The notes under the pieces were generated by a model that saw only the letters and a list, made by a program, of their open reading frames with translations, ran no database searches and had not been told where the DNA came from. A stretch of 64,000 bases of DNA, taken from positions 1 to 64,000 of the forward strand of contig SAUG01000156.1 in assembly GCA_011316305.1 (NCBI GenBank), read 5' to 3'. Source of the DNA: Rusavskia elegans (Eukaryota > Ascomycota > Lecanoromycetes > Teloschistales > Teloschistaceae). Position 1 is the stretch's first letter. Every line of letters begins with the position of its first letter. Below, one piece after another: positions 48,001-60,641 of the stretch. The position numbers and the translations under genes were made by a program.

Positions 48001-51000
48001 GTATAGCAGTCCGAATACCTACTAGAAATCTGTCGAAATCGGTAAGAATATTATCTTCTAGCTTTAATCTTTACTGATATTTATTAATCTAATAGTCGTA
48101 GAAAATTAGTTTTCGATTTTAGTAGAAAAAATAATACTTGTCGGTAGAAAATAATAGATTACGAATAGTTTCCTATTAATATATCTCGCTATAATATATT
48201 AAGTAAACTTCTATAGCAGACCTAGTATTTCGATTTATATATTCTAATAGTTCCCGTTCGGTTTGATTAGATAGAATAGATTATCGGTAATACTCTTCGT
48301 AATATTAGAAAAATAGGATACTATACGTCCTTATCGGTATAAAAGTCGATTGTCGTATATAATATATATTCGCCGTACGACGTAAAGGTAAACTATAGTC
48401 GTTTTCTAATACCTTCGAACGTATTAATAATAGAGAGCCGCACTACTCCGTACTCTTTAGCCGGCGAGAAATAATTCGATAATTATTTAATAGATAAGGA
48501 CGAGATTTTAGATAGTATTCTAGATTACTTTTTTAACCCGGAATATATTATATCTATTAGGAAGGTTTTATAATAAAATATAACTCGTTTTATAATAGAG
48601 AGTTTAAACGATTAGTAAGCTATACTACTGGTACCGGAATATTAAATAACTACCTATAGCGTTTATAGTATAGACTTTATTTGTTTTCGGAAGGAAATAT
48701 AGTTACTACGCTATTTAAAAAAGTCTAGACTGGCTAATAAAATCGGTCGGTATATAGCGGCAAAGTTTATTATAGAATAGAATCGGTCGTCGGGTACGTA
48801 CCTAGCGAGCGGTAACGAATAGAGAGATCTAAAATAGATATACGATATATAATAAAATTAACTACGATAGAACTTTTTTATAAACCAGACTAAGCTTAAT
48901 TACTTTACTTTAAAGTTATTAAAAAAGACCTGGACGATAGATTATAGAATTGATATTTAAGATAAACTATAATACCGTCTAATATTAATAATACTCCGAT
49001 AAACGATATAGTAGACTTTACCGAATAAAATTACCGTAGTTATATTTTAAATAATATTTCGCTTGCCGAATACTATAATATTTCAGTCTAAAGTTATAAA
49101 TAGATATTATAAAGCTATTTAGAATAAAACTACGTTCTACGGACTATTAAAATCTACTATAGAAGCTTTTTCTATTATAGATCTTTAAATAAATAATTAT
49201 ATAATAAGTGATCTAGCAGACTCCGATATAGATCTAAGACTGGGTCTATTCAGAAATACTAATAAAGAAAAAAAGGACGAATACGATAATAGCGGCGAAA
49301 CTTTATATAACTAAACCTGCTCCTACTATCTATATACCAGAACTAGGTTATAAAAACCTCGAGTATATCGCTAGAAATATCTGGATCGAGATAATTCAAA
49401 AGATAGGTTTACTAAAGTTTAGCTTAATAAAAAGTCCTATACTCTGTATTCTTTAAACCCTTTTTTATTTCTTTTATAACGAGATTGGCGGTAACGGCGA
49501 ATTTATTTATTAGATCTAGTAGAATAGTATTAACGTACTTTCCGCGCTAGAAGGATAGACGGTAGAGTAGAAAATCCGGTATAGTTAATTTGATTAGTTT
49601 ATAAAGAAGTAGCCTACGAATTATTATCTCGATTAACGTTTATTTAGCGATTATATATTAAAATAGCTAGCGTCCGGTCGTTTATACCTACTTTACTTTA
49701 AGTCTTAATATAATAAACGCGCGTTAAATAGGTATTTCTATACTTTAAATAATTTTTTTATAAATATCTACTATTTTGATTTAAAATTTTAGCCGTTTTA
49801 GTTTTTATTTTCCTAGTAATCTTTCAGTTTTACGGATATATTCGATCTATTTCGGAAAGATATTCCTTTATAAATTAAAATAATAAATAATATACTTTAA
49901 ATAGTATATAATAACTTCCTTTCTATTCTAGATCTTAGTCCTTTCTATCCGAACTTTAATATAGCAGCTTTTAGTAAATATCTATAACCTGTCGCCCGAA
50001 CTCTTCTAGCTTTTATAGATTACCGAAAACGCCGCGATATAATAGTTAGGGGGAACCTCCGACGTATCGACGTACTTCTAGTTATTATTAAGCTACGGCG
50101 TAGGCTTCGAATAGCTAATAACCGACGGTTTATAGAAATAAAAGGCAGTATTAGGTTTTTACTAGATCTATAAAGAAATAATATTAGTTAAACCTTTTCC
50201 TGCTATTTGGAATAGTATTATATATTTGACTAATATAATAATTTCTCGTAGAACAAGTAATTTTAGAAGATCTGAATATAATAGCTATTACTTCGTTATA
50301 CCGGACTTTTTTCTTTACTAATTTAGTATAGCAGAACCGAAGATTAAAATACTAGACTAGAATAGTCGTAATAATTAAAAGTAGAAAGTATTTAAAACGT
50401 ATACCGAAAAGTTTTATAGTTATCGGCTGGATTAAAGAAACGGATATTAGAAATATATCAAAATATTTAATATTCGATAAATATAGTAAAGCTGGGTATA
50501 TTTAATATAATTTAATTTTTTCTTCTAAATACGTAACCTATATATAGGAAAACGATCGATTTATCGGTTAAAAAACCGTTAAAAAGGTTCCTAAAATATT
50601 TATCCGTTTCCCGTAATACGGGTACCGGCGTCGGGAGCTAATAAACTAATCTTATATTTATAATAGAAGCAGATTTTATCTTTTAATATTTTCTGACTTT
50701 TTAGATTTAGCTAAAATTAGTTATCTCGAATCTATCCGTATTTATTAGACTTTTATATCTCCGCCTAGTAATCCGAAATAAATTACCTATTTAAATCGGG
50801 TTAAAGACGAACGGTATTAGACGATAGTAGTTTAGATCGAAAGGTTAAATACGTATATCTACCCCTTTCTCTATATTAGTAAAGTAAGGAAGGCAGGCAG
50901 ATATATATCGAGTATCGGCCGCTATAATAGCTTAATTACTATAATCTAACTAGAACCCTACCTAGAATATAGAGTAGCGAAAATATTAACGAGCTTTTAG

Positions 51001-51476
51001 AAAGTAATTCTAAAGGTTTTCGATCGAAATATTTTTTCCTATTATTTTTTAATTTTTCTTTTCGACTTTAGCTAGTATTATAGATCTAGATAGTAAATTT
51101 ATCTATTAAATTATTTAGCACGCTATAGATACCTTCCGAACCGATTTAATTTCTACTCGACCGGACTAGACCTCTCGCGTTTTCGAAGATATTTTCGATA
51201 ATATTTTTAGAAAATCGTTCTATTAATAGTTCTCGATATATATAGGATTTAATTCGGAATATTTAGATACTATAAAATAAAGTTACCTCGAACCGATAGT
51301 AGAGGCCTTGCGATCTCGACTTGCTTTATAGGTTATAGTTAGTAATCAGATCTTCGTCTATTATTAATACCTGCTAATTGTTTTAATATTATAGGATTAT
51401 TATATAGCAAGCCGATAAACTGCCTATTTCTAGACGACGATTTAATTATCGGGTAATAGATATAGCGAAAGATTCT

Positions 51477-51815
51477 AACCGATTATACTACCGGCTGAAC
51501 TATATTCGACTATACTATTAAATATAGATATCGAAAAATAGTAAATATAGAATTTAAGTCGGCGGATTATACCGCCGGCTAAACTTTATCCGACTTTATT
51601 AAAGTTAGAAATCGAGGGATAGTATAGATAAAACTCTAATCGACTAATTATACCGCCGGCTAAACTATATTCGACTATACTATCGAGTATAGATATCGAA
51701 AAATAGTAAATATAAAACTCTAGTCGGCTAATTATACCGCCGGCTAAATTCTACTCGACTGCGCTATTAAATATAGATATCGAAATATAATAGATATAAA
51801 GTTTTGATTGGCGGA
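51477..51815. repeat. degenerate tandem repeat, about 84-bp unit, 4 copies
   Basis: CCGGCT is anchored at 51491, 51575, 51656 and 51740 (spacing 84, 81, 84). Each unit also carries a TATTCGACTATACTAT-like segment and an AGATATCGAAA[AT]ATAGTA-like segment. Length differences are multiples of three. Confidence 0.82.
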
Positions 51816-53861
51816 AAATAGTTAAAGTAGTTATATCTATAGTTATATACTATAGGATCTATATTTCGATAGATTTTATCTAGATAGCCGTTCGGATAGG
51901 GAATTACTTTATAAGCCAACTTCTATTACCGTTTTTATTCGATAGCTAGCTAGTCTTCTGCTTTAGTTTACTAGTATAGCGAAATAAATCCGCTTTTACT
52001 TTTAGGTTTTTCTAAATCGGTTTCTATATCTTTAACCGATCGATTCTCGCTCCTATCTACTAGTAAATCTAGAATCACCTATTAGATATCTATTATCTAA
52101 TATATACTATCGCCGCCTATCTATAGTATTCTATACTCGCGTATACTAATACGTTCTTCTAGTAAACTATAAGCGTAAAATTACTAGTACTAGTATTAAG
52201 ATAACTTAGGTTCTTTAAACTAGCTATTAATAATATTATAACCCGATTCCAGAACTTTAATATTAAATTCGATAATAGTACCTATAAAGGCTTCGAGTAT
52301 ACTGCTAGATTCTATAAGGATCTCGGCTCCGATATTAAACTATTTAGTAGAAAAGCCGTACTACTCTTTTATATTTTCGCTATAAACGAGGGTTAGACGA
52401 ACGAAATACTTTAAATTAATATATTATAGATATATTTACCGTTAGGCTTTATTTTTAATATTCTACCGATAAACGGCGGAAAGAAAATTAAAGACGCCGT
52501 ATTTAATATATATATTAATATTTTATAATCGTTACTCGAATAGGTTCTAGTAATCGGATCTCGGATCTAATAAAAATTCTCGATTATTTAATTTCGGGAA
52601 GCTCGAGATACGAGTTAATTTTAGAGCGCTAAAGATACTACCTAGGTATTCTACTCGTAGGCTAGTTATAATCGATTATTTTTTGAATATTTCCGAGGAG
52701 TCCGAACTAGCTATATTAACTCGACGCAGAGTACTAGATAGTCTATCGATCTCTTTACTAGTAGCTACGAGAAAGCTGTCGACGCTTCTAAAAATATAGC
52801 GAGATCGTTTATAGAAAGTTTTAGTAGATTTAAAAATTTTATTATCGTTATCTAATAGTATACTATATAGTAAAAATTACGTTAAAATAAACCAAAAAAG
52901 ATTTACCTTTCTTTTATTTATTCTTCGATATAAAAGGCGAAAGATAGTTTACTAGACTAGGAACGAGAAAACCGGCGATACGAAAAGTTTTTATTTAAAT
53001 TACCTATAGATAGGTTATTATAGCTCTACTAAAGATATACTCGCGAGGAAATTCGTTAAAGTAATTTATAGTATTAGTTGTTATTAGCAAGGTAAGTCTA
53101 CGTCTATTTAAAACGGCGTTTCAAATTACTAGTAGACGGGATATAGTACCTATTTATCTTTCGTCCGCGAAACTTTTATTTCTATAATCTTTACTTTAAT
53201 AGTAGTTATTTTTCGAATATTTTTTTTAGACTGTGGTAAAGAGGTATATATATAATATCAGTTATTATCTTTTTATAAAAACTGAAATTTAGTATATATA
53301 TCTAGATAGTATCTAATATAATACCCTTTATTTACTAATAACTTCTATATATATATAAAAGTTTGATTATTACTATATAGTCGCTTTATATCCGCGATTA
53401 AAACTTCCAATTATCTAGTACAGCCGAAAGCGATTACGTAAAATTATAAAAGTTACTTTATACTTGAATCCAGTATTTTAGTCTTGCTACGTCGATAATA
53501 ATAATATAATATAGAGAGGAATATCTATATTAGAACGCCGGTATCGCTTTTATAAATCTATCTAGATATAAAAAGCAAGAGCTTTTTATTAATCTATTTC
53601 TCTATTTAACTATTCTAAGCTAATAACTAATCTGCCTATAAAAAATAAAGGCTACCGTATATTTTAAATATAGTAGGATAGAGATATATAGTTTCTATCC
53701 CGTAAAAATTCTAGATTAAATTTTTATTCTAGGTATTCTATCGATTTTATATAGATTTAAATATTTATAAAAGCTGATTTATTTAGATAGTTAAAGGCTC
53801 GACTTTGGAAATTACTTACTCTAATAATATTTAGCCCGACGTTGAAAATAATAAAATTTTA

Positions 53862-54135
53862 GGAGGGACCCGGACCTAATAGTCTTCGGAAATAGTCCGC
53901 GGCCCGGTTCTACTAGTATCGGCGAAAGAAGGAAAAGATAGTCGAAGTTAAAAATCCCGGACCTAATAATCTTCGGCAGAGGTTTATTATTACGGCCTAG
54001 TTCTGCCAGTATCGGCGGAAAAAAGAAGAAATAGTCGAGGTTAAAGATCCCGGACCTAGTAATCTTCGGCAGAGGTTTATTATTACGGCCTAGTTCTACT
54101 AGCGTCGGCGGAAAAAAGGAAAGAAGATTAAAATT
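53862..54135. repeat. degenerate tandem repeat, 87-93-bp unit, 3 copies
   Basis: CGGACCTA begins at 53871, 53958 and 54051 (spacing 87 and 93). Each unit includes TAATCTTCGG, an ACGGCCTAGTTCT-like block and AGTATCGGCGGAAA. The copies are GC-richer than the surrounding island. Unit lengths are multiples of three. Confidence 0.82.
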
Positions 54136-55765
54136 AAAGTTAAAAATTAATATACGAAGAACGAATTACGGATATTACGCCTTTCTATTAGAAAAATAGT
54201 AATCTTTTAATAATAAAATAGCTAAATCTTTAGATAGTACGAGGAATATCGATTATATTTAAAGTATATTCGGGGAAATCTATAGCGTTTATATTAGTTT
54301 ACGCTATTACTTTAAAACTAGAAATTTATTCTAGGCTATAGATTCGAGTAGTTTTTAAATATTAGCTGCTATCTTTTAGATAGTAGCTGCTGGGTTAGGT
54401 ACGTAGTTAGGCGTATACTCTAGATATTAATAGTAGACGATAATATCTTTAGATTAGGAATTGCTATAAAGAAGTTCTTTAAAGTTAATATCTATATATT
54501 TGGGCTTTTAGGACCTAGGGATCTTCCTGGCTAGGAGGCTATTAGGTATTATTTCTATCCCGAGGATTAAAAAGACGAGGAAAGGCGATAAAATTATAAA
54601 GTAATTTAAAAGAGGAAAATATTAACTTGTCCTATTTAATCTATATATCGATAGTTTTTAAATCCGAATAGATAGAGGAAAGTTAATTTTATATAATTAG
54701 AATCTGCGATTCTAGAATATATAGTACCGAGATAACTTATACGAATATATAAATTAGTTTTTCCATATAATACGAAAAAAGGTTAACTTTAGATAATACT
54801 AAAGTAAATTAATATTTAATTTATATTTAAATCGTAATATATAACGGGATTTTATTTACTTTAAACTAGAATTATAATAGTATTCTAGAAATAATTATAA
54901 ACTATAATTTAAATATATCTTTACTTCCGTAAATATCTAAAACTCTATCGTTTACTCTATTACTATTACTAAAAATCGAGTATCGTAGTATAATTAGACT
55001 ATATATACGGTAAAAAGGTCTAAAAAAATAAATAATATTTACTTATCAAATCGACGCTTTATATTATCTAATAAGTATTTTAGCCGCCTACGCGCGATTT
55101 TTAATACTATTTCGGTATCTATACCGCCTCTATTTTAATTTAACGATCTTTTCTAGCCTGAATTATAAAAAATTCTTCTACGAATCGGCGAAAGATATAT
55201 AGTAATAGAATACTAACTTTTAGAATTCTAAACTAGTCTAAAAGAGATTACTAAGCTATAAATATAGATTAAATAGAAAATAAATTTATTTTATAAAAGG
55301 AAAGATATATAGCGGGCGAAAATCGAAGAATTTAAAATAGTAAATAAGGCTTGGGCTATAAAATACGAGACGATCGATCGGAAGAGAATAGAGTTTAAAT
55401 TATAGCTAAAATAGAGTAATAGCTATATCGGAACTTGCGGAGCTAACGGTATTAGAATTAACGCTAGCGCTGGAGCTAGAAACTAGCGGTTTTTAAGCCG
55501 GTAATAGTTTTAGAAACGTTTTTAGAGACGGTATAACAGCTATATAGATATCTAATACCTATAAATCCTGATAGCTATAGAAATATTAAACAGCTGTATA
55601 GAATTTTAATAGCTATATTAACTTCGGATAATTACAGTACGGAGAGTTTTAATACTCTAGCTATAGAGTGGCAATATCTAATTTAGATCGACTCTTTATT
55701 TAGAAGTAAATAGGATCTAAATTAGAGATTTTCTGATTTTATACGTATAATAAAGCGAATCCTCC

Positions 55766-57883
55766 GTGAAGAAATGGCAATAAAACCCATATAAATCTAC
55801 CAACTTCATTCCATTTCCGACGAACCTGCACCATCGCCACTTTCCCCATTGGGACTCCGTGAGCTACCAGTACGACATCAAGAAGCAAAAGAGGGCATGT
55901 ACGTTGTACATTGATCTACATCTCCGCTTTACAAGAAGCCAATGCGGCATTTGGCTGTCAGAATGCTCATGATTGCAAACGACTTGAGGCTTCGGCTACC
56001 GGCGGAGGAAAACCATCTTGAGGTCACACACATTGGGAATTGGATATATAACAGGCCCGCGTACGAGAATCAGCTAGAATCAGGTTTGGTTTGTAAGATA
56101 CGAGCCATATATGAAGCATTTGATTGGGCCGGCTTATCTTGCTGCTTGAATGACTTTGCCGAAGCATCGGGGCGATCTACGCGATTTTGACAACACCGGA
56201 AATGATCAGCGGCAGCGCATGCGTGTCGTAAGTCGTTCAAGCGACTGAGAGGGCCGTAGCCAGAGATCTAAGATTCTAAAAAGGTCAAAGCGTCAGCATT
56301 CTATCCATGACTTGTCCCTCCTCTCTCATGGCATCAATGAATAACGCGACACTCTAGTGCTGACTATTGGACCGGTGTAGTCGTGGCTATGAGGAACGCC
56401 GCTCATGTAGAGCGAGTCGTCGTCTTCCCAAGATTGGTGAGGTTGATATCGTGCTAGCCAATGTGCAAGATTCTTTGTTGTAAGAGAGCATTTGCAAGCG
56501 CTACTAGCCGCGCGTCTACAAAGACATCCTTGACTTCTCAAGCAGCAAGCAGAGTATTCATTAGATGAAAGAGCAAACATGGCTTCAGCTATACTCCTTT
56601 CCATTCATTGCCAATGTGTATGAGATGACATACACGTGACGGAGCACCAATGTCCATATGTTATACAGCTGCCTCCGGCAAAGCCTCTTTTCTGACGCAA
56701 ACCTTTTGCGGTCCAAATGCCGTTGGAAATATCCAGCTGAAGAGCCAAGCTGCATACCCTCCTCCAAGTGAAATTCTTGAGTGAGCGTGTTATGATCTTC
56801 ACTATTAGAAGGGATCGTCCAAAACAGAAGATGGGCTTGCTGCCTACCATCACACGAAAATCAGTATTACTACTGTCGCATCAACAATGATACATATGAC
56901 ATGGTAATCAACCATGAAGTCAAGATCGCAGATGCGGGGTTGCTTTCAACAAAATATTTAATATAAGTCATGCAATTTGAACACCATCTTTGCATCGACC
57001 AAACGTCTACAACGGCGACTCTCACGTTGGATGACCTGTAGCAAAATCAAGGTGTCATAAACTGCGTGGTGCCCAGGCCCAGCTCTCGCTTACAAGCAAT
57101 CCTTTATCATTTCATCAAAACAATCTGCTAACGACGATGAATAGTCATAAGTCCCATGACATGCTTACATCCCAGTAGCATGACAAGCCTTCAAACGAAC
57201 TCGGTCCTACCTACGAATTTCGTCTTGCTGGACCAGTAACTATTCCATACTCTAAGAGATCACCCAGCATGACCGCCTTTCCGGGAAATGGCCTCGCTGG
57301 GCCTTGTTACCTGGAAGGAGAGCGCAGGTGGTCATAATATCACCTTGCTGACACCAATTGCATTAAGCATTACAATGAATTGTATTTCAGGGATTTCACG
57401 AATGCTGAATGGGCGTGGCGTTGGAGTCAAAGGTAGAGCAAAATTGTAATACAAGAAGGAGCCACTAACAAAAGGTTAGGGTCTTTAAAGACGCTACTAG
57501 CATTGCCTATGCTGCTGCCAGACTCTTCGTTACTTTCTAGCAGACGGCAAAAAACAAAAGACCATATGCCAAATGTCCGGTTTCTAGGTCGAGGATTGTT
57601 TCGTTACCTGCTGCCATGGTATCCTAAACGATCAGAAAATTCTCCAGTCGATGGCAGGTAAAAGTCCTGATCCCGAGGTGGAGTAACCGTGTCTGATCAG
57701 CTCTTGTCAGAACTCTGAAACCAGGTAAGATAATGGCTTGGTACTGGTTATCTATAGTTAGTCCATACAATTTGTACACCGCGAGACTGATGTTAGAATG
57801 CGACTGGTCGCGTCCCGTTTCGGAGAAGATGTTGCGATATTCCGTGAATACGACCGTCAGCACAGTGGTGTTTAACGTCCTAC
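55766..57883. other. right flank of the island, no supported gene
   Basis: Composition returns abruptly to normal, with frequent CpA. Short frames at 55942-56190 (plus) and 56326-56853 and 57624-57911 (minus) have no recognised domain and no good splice links. I see no RNA gene here. Confidence 0.45.
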
Positions 57884-58195
57884 ATGTCGTCTCAAAATCG
57901 AGGAGCTCCACGTCCCTATTCCAACTTCCAAATCAGCTCCGTCGGGTATTCCTGCGAGGACATACTTTTGGATCCGGAATTCAAGAAGCTTAGGGAGAAG
58001 GATTCTCCAAGCACTTACGCTGAAATTATGGCGGCAAATCCTGCTCCTACCCACCGGTATGCTGACGTGCGCGCGAACTATTTCGCGAATCTACGCAGAA
58101 CTGAGGAAGGAGACGCTGCGAGTCGCGCAATGTTTGCTCTTGAGAAAGTGGTACATGGCACTCTTCCAAGCGGGGTTTGGCTCAGGAATGGCTAA
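57884..58195 (+). CDS. small hypothetical protein
   Basis: A 103-codon frame from ATG 57884 (MSSQNRGAPRPYSNFQISSV) to a stop at 58195. Its hydrophilic, protein-like composition includes DPEFKKLREKDSPSTYAEIM and YADVRANYFANLRRTEEGDA, better than neighbouring frames. No family is recognised and no intron is needed. It could be a small species-specific gene or an exon of a larger one. Confidence 0.4.
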   Translation: MSSQNRGAPRPYSNFQISSVGYSCEDILLDPEFKKLREKDSPSTYAEIMAANPAPTHRYADVRANYFANLRRTEEGDAASRAMFALEKVVHGTLPSGVWLRNG

Positions 58196-58642
58196 CGCGG
58201 GACTCTAGGTCCCTTTCACAGACATCTTCCAGCCACGCCGGCGAGCTCTAGCTACTGGAAGAGTCATACACGACGATTATAATAAAATCTTTCCTAGTCG
58301 CGAGGTGTCGATCGGCTATTGTCAAGGCGATCTCATCGAAACATCACTCAATATGAGCGCCTACTAGGGATGCTCAGGTGCTATGGTTGCCGTCTTCGTG
58401 CCCGGATTAGAAGACGATTGCTTGATGCCGAAAGTTATCGGCTTAGGTAGGTAATTATTGGCCCTACCCCTCTCTACTTACTTATCGTATTATAGTATCT
58501 AATGGGGACTGGCAGGGACCATACAACAAAGTATGAAGATTTACACAGAATGCGATCAATACTATCGACGGATACGTCGGGGGAACGATCCCTAATGACT
58601 GCCCATAGAGCAATTGAAGGCAAACCGTACAGCTGTTAGATA

Positions 58643-58728
58643 GATAATTGAGAAGTTGAAAGGTGGAGAGAAAGGTAATTGAGAAGCTGAAGGGTGGAGG
58701 GAAAGATATCTGACGAGCTGAAGGGCTG
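58643..58728. repeat. short tandem duplication, about 31-bp unit
   Basis: TAATTGAGAAG[TC]TGAA[AG]GGTGGAG-type sequence occurs twice in succession, followed by a third, more diverged copy (GACGAGCTGAAGGGCTGG). Confidence 0.7.
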
Positions 58729-58830
58729 GTGGATTAGTGCAATTCAAGATCATGAAACACTTATTAGACCGTTTTTATATACGTGACCCGTCTGAGTTGG
58801 CTGTAGAGTGATCACAGATACAATCGTAAA

Positions 58831-59208
58831 CTACTCGCTTCCGAGAGCCAGAATGGCATGGCAAAGTGTCGGGTCAAAAGCAGCTACCGTATCTATACCT
58901 TGGGTACCAGCAACAGTGAGCAGACCCTTCCCAGCCCGCCCCACAGCAATTGGTAGAATCCGAGCAACTACGGAGCCTGGCCACGCAGCTCGAGAACGAC
59001 CGCCCACAAACGTGAACTCTTTGGTACCGCCATGGAACGCCACTCGAAGGCCTACGACGGAGCCTTCGAAACAGTGAAGGCGACGACAGCGTTGTAAGAT
59101 GCAATCTCGCTGCATTCCAGCATTCATCAACATTGAGGAATATCCATCCATTCTACTCCAAGTGGTAGGACAACACAGCCTCCGCAACGAAGCCGCCAGG
59201 CCATACAT
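58831..59208 (-). CDS. weak hypothetical ORF
   Basis: A 125-codon frame whose second half (FHGGTKEFTFVGGRSRAAW, then VVARILPIAVGRAGKGLL) looks more protein-like than its antisense. There is no recognised domain and no clear upstream exon. It may be chance. Confidence 0.25.
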   Translation of the reverse strand: MYGLAASLRRLCCPTTWSRMDGYSSMLMNAGMQRDCILQRCRRLHCFEGSVVGLRVAFHGGTKEFTFVGGRSRAAWPGSVVARILPIAVGRAGKGLLTVAGTQGIDTVAAFDPTLCHAILALGSE

Positions 59209-60641
59209 TCATTGAGAAAAGGTCACTGTTGCAGAGGGTCACAACGAACAAAGAACCAGAGGACTTGGAGGTGAATGATCAAGAGAACGTGGTGTTGGAA
59301 CGCAGATGGAAACCCTTGGATTTGGAACATCAGGCTGCGGCCACCAAAGATGCTAAAAGCGAAACAGCTTCGCCCGGCCCTGATCCATCATCTTCATCGT
59401 CCCGTGACAGCAGCGGCACCCAGTCTTCATTCCTCACCCAAGTAAAGCCTCGGTGCCCTCCGGGAGCCGTGCACCAGCTCCCAGCGTGTAGCTGCTTTCA
59501 AAATTTATATCGTGGCTACACGCCACGAAATACCGACGATTTCTACTTGCGGCGTTTGCATGGCATGGCATGGCGTGGGATTTGGACGAAAAGGATAAGA
59601 CTATGTCTTCTACCCAGCGCCGGGCGTCTGGATGTTCGTTTTTACATAGCGTTTCGAAGCTCTACGCCCAAATTGTTCTGTTGATTGATTGTGGATTTTT
59701 TCTTGCGTTTGCGCTTAAAGTAAGATCCGCAGGCCAGGTACTGGTACCAGTAGATCTCCATGACGGCAGTGGCTAATCGTCGACCCATGGGCTGGTGAAA
59801 GGTGTATGGATTTCTGCTTACGGATACTACTGGCGCAAGCTGCTGTTTTGTTGTTTTCAGTACCGGTATTTGCTCCCTCTTATGTCGCACTGAGGTCCAA
59901 GTAGCACACCACCTGCAGCCTGGTCGAGCTCTGACTCGGTACTTGGCAACGGCCCCGCCCCGGGATCAGCCACTCAGCCAGAGTCGTACTAATATTGAGC
60001 CAATGAGAATAGCCGCTAACCCAGAGACGTACTAGTATCGAGCGGACGAAACTAACCGCTTCGAGGCTTTCGGCCTGCTACTGCCTTATTACTGGTTAGA
60101 TCTCACGTGGTCTAGATTACCTTGCATCAACAAAAATAAGCTTCTCTCCCGTATCCAGATCGCTTCCAGTTGGTCCTGTCTCAATGATTTATTTGATGTG
60201 TGTGTTTTGAAACAAATGATAGCAATGCGAACATCTGGCAGCAGCCAAGCTACCAGCCTCACTGGGCCATTATTCCATGTTATTACTTCGTGATTGCTCC
60301 CATGCGTCGACCCTGGGCGATATGCAGGGGGTTCTTCACTATGCAGGAAGATTGGTCATCTCCCGCCTGGGAAGGGGAAATGACGATCCTGAACTCCAGG
60401 ATGTGATTTTATTTCTGTTGATAACTTGATATTTGATGGGCTGGTGGCACCTGGCCTCGGCTGAGCCTACCGCCCGCGTTATCCTTCAGTCTAAAAGGCT
60501 CTGCCCTGCCCGCTATCTTGGCTTAGCCTCTTGGTCGCTGCTCTCGTGAAGCCGTTCCTTCATTATTACATATCATTGCTGCCCTCTTTGAGCGGCGTCC
60601 ATTCCTTTGCAACTTCCTTTGCTATTGAGAATATCACAAAT

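Larger units (their letters stand above)
22032..55765. repeat. AT-rich RIP-mutated repeat island (about 33.7 kb)
   Basis: From just upstream of tRNA-Ile to about 55,765 the sequence becomes AT-rich, with very few CpA or TpG dinucleotides and very many TpA, while CpG remains frequent. This is the known signature of repeat-induced point mutation. Open frames longer than 60 codons almost disappear, in contrast with both flanks. One delimited Ty3/gypsy relic and several degenerate tandem repeats are described separately. The rest reads as layered, unclassifiable transposon relics. I saw no intact gene, rRNA or CRISPR array inside. Such islands are commonly heterochromatic in filamentous ascomycetes; that is inferred here. 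Confidence 0.9.
58196..60641. other. gene-poor stretch with weak ORFs
   Basis: Frames at 58831-59208 (minus, 125 codons, ending AAFDPTLCHAILALGSE) and 59229-59684 (plus, 151 codons, with a Ser-rich segment) are the longest. Neither matches a family I recognise. A small tandem duplication is listed separately. The last part should contain the promoter of the GPI-protein gene. Confidence 0.35.

Noticed and set aside
22032..55765. Mitochondrial DNA insertion as explanation of the AT-rich island
   Set aside because: No mitochondrial genes are readable, CpG is frequent, and the CpA/TpG loss plus gypsy relics fit RIP instead.
22032..55765. Starship-type giant mobile element
   Set aside because: No readable tyrosine-recombinase captain gene at either border and no cargo genes, so the idea is unsupported.
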